Origin: an uncultured Christensenella sp.
Lineage (GTDB): Bacteria; Bacillota; Clostridia; Christensenellales; UBA3700
Direction: 5' to 3'
NCBI GenBank assembly: GCA_910584035.1
Contig: CAJTZR010000017.1
Coordinates: 1 to 23,101, forward strand
Length of the DNA: 23,101 nt
Positions 16,136-23,101 of this stretch are shown here, piece by piece. Both the position numbers and the translations under genes were made by a program. The notes below the pieces were generated by a model that had not been told where the DNA came from, did not search any database, and was given only the letters and a program-made list of their open reading frames with translations. Numbering within the stretch: the stretch's first letter is position 1; every line of letters starts with the position of its first letter.

Positions 16136-19100
16136 TCTGCTTTTCCTCATTCCTTGTAATCACAATTTGCTTGCCGCCCTTTTTACGTGCATTTTGAGGG
16201 TCATTTTGCCTTAAACAAATTTGTCCATACTCGCACCCGTCACAACTTTCTGGCTTAGCCTCAATATATCCGCTTTCAATCTCACTAATTGCTTGTGCAA
16301 CTACCTTATCCGCATACTCGCACAAAATATCTAGTTCTTGCTTTTTCAATCTGTTTTTATCCGTCAATTCACCTTTGTAAAATTTTAACGGCAAGGAACA
16401 TAGCCTTTCATCTTGATATTTATTATCAAAATGTGAAATAGCATTATCCAAATCACGCACAAAACCAGAATATTTATAAACAGCACTATCCTCACCCTTA
16501 GCATAGCTATATGGCATAGGTAAATACAACAACGCAAACGGCGTCACCTTTGATTGATGCATATAAGCATTAAGATATATTAGTAATTGCACTCTTTCGC
16601 CGTAATACACCTCTTTAGCACTGCAACTAATTTTACTCTTGGACTTGTAGTCAATAATGGCAACATAATCGCCAAACTTATCTACCCTATCAATTTTACC
16701 TCTAACATAATACTGATTGTTACCAACCTCAATAGAATATGCGGGAATATCAGAGTACTCAAACCCAAAAGTAAGCTCTGTTTTTTCAATCTCAAAGTCA
16801 CTACGACTTGCCACCGCAACAGCTTTGTACACCACATACTCCGCTCTTTTAAATAATGAATTTTCTAGTGTGTTTTTACTATAAGACTTACCAACCGCCT
16901 TAAAACTCTCTTCCAAAATAGTTTCTCTGCACAAATCATTAGCTATTTTCTTAATTTCATTTTCGGGCAAGCTCAAATCTTTATGCCGTCTAAAAAACTT
17001 TTCAAGTATCCTATGTACAAAGCTACCCATAGTAGCAATATCTAAACCGCCGTTTTGGTTCTTTTTCAGTCCCAACATCCTCTCACAATAAAACTTAAAT
17101 GGACAATCAAGATACCTTTCCACTGCTGACACACTTGCAAAAAGTTTATCCTCCGTTTTACCCCAACATAAATCATTAGGTTTAACATATTTAAAATCTT
17201 TTTCTTTTATAATATTTTCATATTTAAACTGACCATCTAGTTTGGTATACAAATAATCAAAAACATTTCTATCACCAATATCAATACCACGCATTCTTTC
17301 CCCAAAATAATTGGCTAATTCTTGTTTTGCGTTGCTTTTAGTACCGATTTTCATAGCATAATTTGAATAATTCATATTAATAGTATTACTATCACCAACC
17401 AATTGTTCACTTTTTATATTCAAAATATTGCAAACATTTTTTACAACAATTGAACAATCGCCTACCGCTTGATTATATGTTATTAAAACTTTTTCACCAT
17501 TAGCAAAAAGCTGTACTGCCTCAAATTTTTCATTGTAGTTTATATCCATAATATTTGGCGTAAACTCAATGCCATTACTAGCAAGCAACTCTAACTCATT
17601 ATAAGTAAACAAACCAATTGAACTGCTTTCTCTAACAATAACACTATCATTTGCCCCCATAACAACTAACAACTTTGGATTGCCTACTTGTTTCTTGTCG
17701 CTAATAATATTAATACTATCCATTTGTTGCTTTCCGCCACAAACCTTGCTAACTGTTAAAACATTTTGTAACGCACCATATACATCTAAATTAGTAATTA
17801 CACAAGCTACTTCTTGTACACTTTCAATTATACTAAGTACTTTAGAATAAGCAAGTTCTGACATATATCTTGCGTTTTCGCCACCAACTGCTTGCAATTT
17901 ATTTAAATAAATGTAATAACTATTACCACCAATAATTTTATTAAGGTAATTTGTTACACATTCAATAGCAAAACTACCGCAACCGCTTTCACACTCACCA
18001 AGTACTCCTACTAATTGCACTAATTTAGCTCTTATCTCGTTCGCTTTCTCAAATAAACTATCACTACTACACTCAAAGTTAGTTAAAAATTGCTCACCAT
18101 CTATATTGTACTTATTAACATACAATTCAAATTTGTTTATATCATCATTGCAAAAGTCTAATAGCTGATTTTTACTTAAATCTAGCATTGCAGACTTATC
18201 AAAACCGCTTTTTAAAATTTCAAAGCCTTTAAGAAGTAATTTACAAATAGCAAAATCAACTAATTTATAACTATTCTTTAAGTAATATGGCAATTCAAAA
18301 ATTTCAAATTGTCTTATAATATCGCTTTTGTATCCCTCAATGTCAGGGCATAAAATTGTTATATCCTTATACCTATAACCTTGTTCGACTACTGCCTTTC
18401 TTATTTCTCTACAAACACCTTTAACTTCAAGTAGTATATTATCTGCGTGTCTAACCTCAATACTGCCATCACAAATTGCTTTTTCACTTTGATTGTATCC
18501 ATAAAGATTATTTACTAATAAATCTCTAATCAATTCACTCGTTTTATCGGCTTGTATAAATTCCAATGCAAAGCCATTTACACTTAAATTTTTGCAAAAA
18601 TCTATCAAAAATCGAGGGTAAATGCGTTTATTATCACTATTCTCATTGCAAACAATACCTATAACCAGACTTTGACAAGCCTTTGAAATAGCATTTAACA
18701 TACGTAACTCTTCCGCTGTCATAATGCTAAAATCTACCACATAAAAGTTTGCATTTTCTGGCAAAACTCCGCTCAAATCAGTTATAGAAAAGTTGTTGTA
18801 TGTAATGTGTTTATCCAAATAAATATCTGTAATTGCCTTATAATATTCCTTATATAAAAAAGCAATATCCAACACTTTTGCACCTAAAATACCACCTATA
18901 CTTTTCCCGCATTCTAGCAATTTAATTGGATTGATATTACTGCTTGCAAGCTTGTCTATCATAGCAAAAATCTCTGATATAGCACCATTGTTACAAACAA
19001 TCTTTCCAAACGATTTTAATGTGCTACTATTCTTTGTAGCTATGCTTTTTAAAATCATTTCACCTTGACTTGCGGTTATAAGTTTTTTATCTAATGGTAA

Positions 19101-19316
19101 AAATTCTTTTGCAAGACTTAGCAAACTCATAACTTTAAAGTTAAATGCACAGCTCTCACCTAACTCAATCATTATTTGACATTTAACAAAATTAACCATA
19201 TTATCTGGACAAATAATATAGTTCACCTTATCAAGCGATAAATTGTCTTTTAAAATAGCCACCACACTCTTTCTCACTAGCGAATAGGTGCTACCGCAAA
19301 TAGCTTTAATAGGCAT
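16116..19316 (-). CDS. addB: AddB (RexB) nuclease/Chi-recognition subunit
   Basis: Partner of AddA: inactivated-helicase fold, second nuclease, and Chi-scanning subunit in studied AddAB. The C-terminal nuclease shows FVHRILEKFF, RGKIDRVDKF, AIIDYKSKSK (~870-890) and GERVQLLIYLNAY. The four-cysteine iron-sulphur set is intact: one Cys in YLDCPFKFYC (~737) and CDGCEYGQIC (~1023-1033), with the 3- and 6-residue spacing known for the AddB 4Fe-4S cluster. The N-terminus (MPIKAICGSTYSLVRKS) aligns where B. subtilis AddB has a P-loop, but the GxGKT core is missing. Length 1066 aa is a little below the ~1160 usual. GAGGTGG, 7 nt upstream, supports the start. First gene of the addBA operon, with its own promoter. 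Confidence 0.94.
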   Translation of the reverse strand: MPIKAICGSTYSLVRKSVVAILKDNLSLDKVNYIICPDNMVNFVKCQIMIELGESCAFNFKVMSLLSLAKEFLPLDKKLITASQGEMILKSIATKNSSTLKSFGKIVCNNGAISEIFAMIDKLASSNINPIKLLECGKSIGGILGAKVLDIAFLYKEYYKAITDIYLDKHITYNNFSITDLSGVLPENANFYVVDFSIMTAEELRMLNAISKACQSLVIGIVCNENSDNKRIYPRFLIDFCKNLSVNGFALEFIQADKTSELIRDLLVNNLYGYNQSEKAICDGSIEVRHADNILLEVKGVCREIRKAVVEQGYRYKDITILCPDIEGYKSDIIRQFEIFELPYYLKNSYKLVDFAICKLLLKGFEILKSGFDKSAMLDLSKNQLLDFCNDDINKFELYVNKYNIDGEQFLTNFECSSDSLFEKANEIRAKLVQLVGVLGECESGCGSFAIECVTNYLNKIIGGNSYYIYLNKLQAVGGENARYMSELAYSKVLSIIESVQEVACVITNLDVYGALQNVLTVSKVCGGKQQMDSINIISDKKQVGNPKLLVVMGANDSVIVRESSSIGLFTYNELELLASNGIEFTPNIMDINYNEKFEAVQLFANGEKVLITYNQAVGDCSIVVKNVCNILNIKSEQLVGDSNTINMNYSNYAMKIGTKSNAKQELANYFGERMRGIDIGDRNVFDYLYTKLDGQFKYENIIKEKDFKYVKPNDLCWGKTEDKLFASVSAVERYLDCPFKFYCERMLGLKKNQNGGLDIATMGSFVHRILEKFFRRHKDLSLPENEIKKIANDLCRETILEESFKAVGKSYSKNTLENSLFKRAEYVVYKAVAVASRSDFEIEKTELTFGFEYSDIPAYSIEVGNNQYYVRGKIDRVDKFGDYVAIIDYKSKSKISCSAKEVYYGERVQLLIYLNAYMHQSKVTPFALLYLPMPYSYAKGEDSAVYKYSGFVRDLDNAISHFDNKYQDERLCSLPLKFYKGELTDKNRLKKQELDILCEYADKVVAQAISEIESGYIEAKPESCDGCEYGQICLRQNDPQNARKKGGKQIVITRNEEKQNGETEV

Positions 19317-19346
19317 TTTTCTACCACCTCTATTTTTGTTGTTATC

Positions 19347-19376
19347 ATTATATCACGAAATCGACAACCTTTTCAA
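19347..19376 (-). promoter_or_regulatory. sigma-A promoter of addBA
   Basis: On the minus strand: -35 TTGAAA (19376-19371), 18-bp spacer and perfect -10 TATAAT (19352-19347), preceded by TG in the extended -10 position (TGATATAAT). The leader is ~24 nt. The divergent lipoprotein gene starts 150 bp away on the other strand, and its own promoter is not clear. Confidence 0.78.
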
Positions 19377-19497
19377 GGTAATTTTTAAACATTTTTATAA
19401 TAAGCGGTTAAAGTAATTGTTTTTTTTATAAAAATATGCTAAACTTACTATGTAATAATTTTAATCATTAATAAACGCAAAATAAATTGAGGTATAT

Positions 19498-20388
19498 ATG
19501 AAAAAGAAAATCTTGTTATCAATATGTTTAATCGCACTTTTATCGGTTGTTTTGGTTGGTTGTATTAGCAAGCCACCTCACAAAACTTTTAGTGACCCTT
19601 GGGGCGATTATGAACAAATCACTTATGATGTTACTCGCACACTTGGTGATACAAAATACACTGGCATTAGCACAATCACTACTCAAAGAGTAAACTATGC
19701 TGATACAGATAACAAAGTTACAATTGGTGACCGTAACCTAGCTAACTTTTCTGGAACAGTTATTACCATTGATACGGCTTTAAATGACGGCAGTACAATG
19801 TTTGCAACAGTTGCTTTCAAATCTTCTTTTGAACCAGTTGCTAGCTATAAAAAAATTCATATTACTGGACACGAAGGTTTTTCACCAAACAAAGACATTA
19901 ATCAAGTATCACAAATCTATTATGAGGACGAAAAATGTAAATTTTCAACTAACTTTGATGGTGTAGAAAATAGTGGTGAACTTAAAACTGATAAATGGAT
20001 AAAAAAACCTTTTTATGATAACTTAATGCTTTACCACATTGCAAGAAGTAGCTACCTTGATAATAACTTTACAGCAATAACTACTAGCGTGCTAAGCATT
20101 AGCGACTCAAAAATGAAAACATTGACAGCTTCTATTACTGAAGCTAACCAATTAAAAAAGATTTTTGATAGTAGCGAAGAGGTAATCAAAGCAGACGTAG
20201 TTAAACTAAGCTTAAATCAATCATTCCCAGGTAGTGGTAAGCCAATGGAAGTTACAATTTCTAAAGAGCCAGAGGCTAAAGATTATTGCGGAATTACAAT
20301 TCCAGCAAACAGAGTTCCATTAATCATTAGTGAGGGTGATATGGTTTACAAAATCAAATCTTTCACAAGCGAAGCACCAAAAGCATAA
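19498..20388 (+). CDS. hypothetical lipoprotein
   Basis: Secreted lipoprotein of 296 aa with no family I recognise. A basic start (MKKK), a hydrophobic core and lipobox LVGC put the lipidated cysteine at residue 22. The mature part is rich in Thr/Ser/Asp and alternating hydrophobic residues, suggesting a mostly beta fold (for example GTVITIDTALNDGSTMFATVAF). It contains only one further cysteine pair region (EDEKCKF, DYCGITI) and no enzymatic motif. GAGGT 5 nt before the ATG supports the start. It stands alone between the divergent addB promoter and a terminator. Its codon choice resembles that of the 1540-aa surface protein in the use of GGT and ACT, but less strongly. Confidence 0.85.
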   Translation: MKKKILLSICLIALLSVVLVGCISKPPHKTFSDPWGDYEQITYDVTRTLGDTKYTGISTITTQRVNYADTDNKVTIGDRNLANFSGTVITIDTALNDGSTMFATVAFKSSFEPVASYKKIHITGHEGFSPNKDINQVSQIYYEDEKCKFSTNFDGVENSGELKTDKWIKKPFYDNLMLYHIARSSYLDNNFTAITTSVLSISDSKMKTLTASITEANQLKKIFDSSEEVIKADVVKLSLNQSFPGSGKPMEVTISKEPEAKDYCGITIPANRVPLIISEGDMVYKIKSFTSEAPKA

Positions 20389-20426
20389 TAACATAAACAT
20401 AATAAACAAAATATAATAACAAAAAC

Positions 20427-20461
20427 AATTCCCTTTTTAACGATTAGTTAAAAAGGGAATT
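20427..20461 (+). terminator. shared terminator hairpin for convergent genes
   Basis: A perfect 15-bp stem (20427-20441/20447-20461) with a 5-nt loop GATTA and a GGG/CCC core. On the plus strand it is followed only by a weak T-rich stretch (TTGTATTAT). On the minus strand it runs into GTTTTTG, so it works better for the beta-helix gene, whose stop is ~400 nt away. It probably serves both. Confidence 0.75.
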
Positions 20462-20868
20462 TGTATTATAACATTCTATTATCAAATTGTTAATTTAGTA
20501 AATTGAATAGCTACCTCATCAATAGAAACCTTATTTTATATAATGTGTTTATCAAAAAAATCTGATTACCTATCTTTTTTAAATATCAATTATTCAAATT
20601 GATTGTAATATTGAAAATATTATAACATTGACTAACTAATTAAATTATTGTAAACATAAAGCTACTTTGTATTTATCAATAAATTATATTGTTTACAAGC
20701 CTTAAGCTTTTTGGTATTTAAAAACATTTACACTACTTGCAAATCTTGTTATTTTAATATTCATCAATTATTGCATTTATCGCACGCCTTAACTATTCTA
20801 ATTTATTTAATATTATTCTAGATAAATGTAATATTTCCAGTTACGATTTGCTAATGTTTAAAGTTCAA
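20462..20868. other. 400-bp AT-rich gap, no gene
   Basis: Between convergent genes. No ORF and no RNA gene recognised. One hairpin, ATCAATT/AATTGAT (20585-20591/20597-20603), lacks an adjacent T-run and may be chance. Confidence 0.6.
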
Positions 20869-22998
20869 TCAAAAATATTTTTCTATATTATCATTACCGC
20901 AAGTAACTTCCCAAAGTATGTTACTACCCGCACTGCTTACACCACCCATATTGTTTATCAACATTGCAAGTTGTAAATATGGCTTATCCGCTATGCTTGT
21001 AAACAAAGTATTATAATTTATAACACGCCTTAAGTAATTAATATCTGCGGAATTTATCTTGCCGTCACCAGTTAAATCTCCTAGCACTGACAAATAAATA
21101 GTTTCCTCTATTTCTCTTGCCATACACTTTATATACCAACCAGTTCCAACTGCAAATTCCATTCCGTTACTTGAATTTACTCCACTTACAACGGCTCCGT
21201 TTTCATAAACCAAATCGCCAGTATTAGTATATAGTTGCAAATCAGCAAAATTATATGGTGCTAAATTTTCAATAAAGCTATCTATGCTTGTCATAGGTGA
21301 TATTTTACCTAATACAAAAGTTGTTATATCATTATCGTTATAGCCGTGCAATTTTTCGTTGCCGTCATAATTTTTGCGATAACCATTTTGCAAAAACATA
21401 AAGTCATAAATTGCCTTGTTATCTTGCTCAAACATAAGCTCACCAAAACTATTTACCACCGCTTTATGAGTATCAAAACCGCAAGTAAAGTATTTACTTG
21501 GGTCTAAGCCATTATGGTCATATGTTGAATATGATGATGTAAATGAATGGAATAGTCCAGTTTTATTTAAAAAGATAATTTTTATAGGTTTTTGGTTAGG
21601 ATTATCAGGATTCATTTTCAAAGCTGATTCAATACGAATTCTTCCATTTGACTTAATTTGAATATCTGCATCCTCACCTTTTTCATTCAAATTATTACTC
21701 ATATCCAAAAAACCGCCAATTTGCAATTTAGATGATTTTGCACCTGCACCTTTTTCAGAAAAGTCAATACCCGCACCACCCAAAGGTGAATAGTTATCTC
21801 TAAAAATACAATCTTGCAAATATACTTGAGTATAAAAGCAAATTTGTAGTCCGCCACCACTATCATTAATACTAGTATTATAAGTTGTCAATGTCTTATT
21901 CCCAATAAAAGATACATTGTAAAAATCTATAATAGTTCCGTGGGTATTACCAGTTGCATAAACGCCACCACCAGCGTGTAGGCTTGAAACATTCCCCTCT
22001 ATCCTAACATTTGTAAGTTTTAGTCTTTCTTGTGTATTTAAATACAACGCACCCATAGAGTTTTGGCAATTTTTATAAACTACACAATTTGAAATATTTG
22101 CAACATAACTCAAATACAATGCACCGCCTCTGTCTTTTGCACGATTGCCTACTAACATTCCCCCTGCAATATTAGCATTAACACTTGATGACACATTGCC
22201 ACTACTTGAGTCTACACTTTCATTACAAGCAATAACACCTCCGTTTATAATTAATTTACCATCAGCACCACTTGCGTGAATTGCTCCCCCAGTATGTGCC
22301 AAATTGTTACAAATCATACCTGAATTGAATTCTAATGTAGCATTATAAACAACTATACCACCGCCAACCCAATTATTTTTTGCTCCGCCGATATATCCAA
22401 TTCCAGTATTTGCAATTATTGCTCTAAAAAATTCTTGACTATCTCTTGCCCAAATATCTCTATTTTGTGCATCATCAGTTGTAAACTGCTCATAGTGCAA
22501 TAAGGAATCTGCAAGCTCCTCAACCTTATCATAAACAGCTTGAGCATCTCTCTCAAAAACACTATCCATAATTCTTAAGGTCGCCCCATATTCTACTGCC
22601 AAAATATTTCCAGCATCAACTTGTGCAGATAAATTTCTTGTAATTGAATGTCCATTTAAATCAATAATAATTCTTTGGTAGTTTTCTACACTCAAATAAC
22701 TATCAAGAACCCAATTTGCATTCAAAACTATTTTGACAAATTTATTTAAAGTGTAGGACTCTTGCCTAACTTCATTCCACTTTGTAATAATTTGTGCAGA
22801 TGTTCCTTGAATATCTGTATATGTCTTGCCAATATCAGTAATAGCTCTATCATCTGCAGTAGTCATTTGCTCTGTATCTAATTGCAATTTAGCACTTGGC
22901 TTAACACCGTTTATAGCAAAAACACAACCAATAACCATAAGACAAATAATGGCTACCGCTAAAAAGATTATTCCTACTCTTTTTATGTTTTTTATCAT
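20869..22998 (-). CDS. secreted beta-helix protein with C-terminal dockerin
   Basis: Exported protein of 709 aa. The N-terminus has a hydrophobic signal (residues ~8-24). It reads either as a lipobox (VIGC, Cys25) or as a signal peptidase I site after VFA. Residues ~110-450 show the repetitive GGAI/GGAL/GGGV and N-rich strand pattern of a right-handed parallel beta-helix, as in polymorphic outer-membrane-type and pectate-lyase-like proteins (RGGALYLSY, LHAGGGVYATG, DSGGGLQI). No catalytic motif stands out. A ~70-residue module (TGDLVYENGAVVSGV...FAVGTGWYIK) precedes a dockerin, as is common in Clostridia. Repeat 1 is canonical, GDLTGDGKINSADINYLRR (~638-656). Repeat 2 (~680-697, NNMGGVSSAGSNILWEV) has lost its calcium-binding aspartates. 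AGGAGG, 8 nt upstream, fixes the start. Role is probably surface display or substrate attachment. Confidence 0.86.
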   Translation of the reverse strand: MIKNIKRVGIIFLAVAIICLMVIGCVFAINGVKPSAKLQLDTEQMTTADDRAITDIGKTYTDIQGTSAQIITKWNEVRQESYTLNKFVKIVLNANWVLDSYLSVENYQRIIIDLNGHSITRNLSAQVDAGNILAVEYGATLRIMDSVFERDAQAVYDKVEELADSLLHYEQFTTDDAQNRDIWARDSQEFFRAIIANTGIGYIGGAKNNWVGGGIVVYNATLEFNSGMICNNLAHTGGAIHASGADGKLIINGGVIACNESVDSSSGNVSSSVNANIAGGMLVGNRAKDRGGALYLSYVANISNCVVYKNCQNSMGALYLNTQERLKLTNVRIEGNVSSLHAGGGVYATGNTHGTIIDFYNVSFIGNKTLTTYNTSINDSGGGLQICFYTQVYLQDCIFRDNYSPLGGAGIDFSEKGAGAKSSKLQIGGFLDMSNNLNEKGEDADIQIKSNGRIRIESALKMNPDNPNQKPIKIIFLNKTGLFHSFTSSYSTYDHNGLDPSKYFTCGFDTHKAVVNSFGELMFEQDNKAIYDFMFLQNGYRKNYDGNEKLHGYNDNDITTFVLGKISPMTSIDSFIENLAPYNFADLQLYTNTGDLVYENGAVVSGVNSSNGMEFAVGTGWYIKCMAREIEETIYLSVLGDLTGDGKINSADINYLRRVINYNTLFTSIADKPYLQLAMLINNMGGVSSAGSNILWEVTCGNDNIEKYF

Positions 22999-23021
22999 AG
23001 CAAAAACCTCCTATTTTTAGA

Positions 23022-23046
23022 TACATAGAATACATATATCTATGTA
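23022..23046. promoter_or_regulatory. inverted repeat upstream of the beta-helix gene
   Basis: TACATAGA/TCTATGTA (23022-23029/23039-23046) with a 9-bp centre lies 12-36 bp upstream of the ribosome binding site (AGGAGG, 23012-23007). It could be a repressor site or a 5' UTR hairpin. No clear promoter is visible before the window ends. Confidence 0.4.
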
Positions 23047-23101
23047 CATAAATTAGGCTTTTCGGCTATGTTTTTGTAAGATTTTTGTTAACTTTATTTA
23101 T

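Noticed and set aside
16136..16150. Upstream ATG of addA (protein MRKSR-MAKLK...)
   Set aside because: The purine stretch is only 1-2 nt from this ATG, while the ATG at 16135 has GAGG at a normal distance and begins where the conserved AddA N-terminus begins.

Overview
This window comes from a low-GC, Gram-positive-type genome. It has strong AGGAGG-type ribosome binding sites, consensus sigma-A promoters with 17-bp spacers, an AddAB (not RecBCD) recombination nuclease, lipobox signal peptides and a dockerin module. I infer an uncultured or gut-type member of the Clostridia; the sequence does not fix the genus. Coding density is modest (about three quarters), and several long AT-rich gaps carry no genes.

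Layout, left to right. (1) The 5' part of a tRNA-Ala(UGC) on the minus strand, with its own promoter. (2) A 2.4-kb gene desert (about 127-2358). It holds the most unusual object in the window: two adjacent ~145-nt modules (852-993 and 1000-1144), each made of a hairpin domain followed by a four-way-junction domain. Their sequences have diverged by compensatory base-pair changes, and a probable third, divergent copy lies at 281-430. (3) A perfect sigma-A promoter, a ~197-nt leader and a 1540-residue cell-surface protein of repeated beta-sandwich domains with a C-terminal membrane anchor. (4) A terminator and a ~400-bp field of 72/81-bp imperfect tandem repeats with a 153-bp higher-order period. 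(5) On the minus strand, an AbiEi/AbiEii toxin-antitoxin operon with a clear promoter and candidate operator, then a terminator and a CorA-type magnesium transporter. (6) A 1.18-kb gap with inverted repeats and a minus-strand terminator. (7) A minus-strand cluster addB-addA followed by a three-TM protein of unknown function. (8) Divergent from addB, a small lipoprotein gene, then a shared bidirectional terminator. (9) On the minus strand, a secreted beta-helix protein with a C-terminal dockerin whose second half is degenerate.

Functional themes: DNA repair (AddAB); defence or plasmid-type maintenance (AbiE); ion transport (CorA); and cell-surface display (the 1540-aa protein with a cohesin-like N-terminus, the lipoprotein, and the dockerin-tailed beta-helix protein). 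A link between the cohesin-like region and the dockerin protein is only a hypothesis. The candidate previously undescribed system is the tandem structured element at 852-1144. The covariation between its copies can be read base by base from this sequence, but its function cannot.
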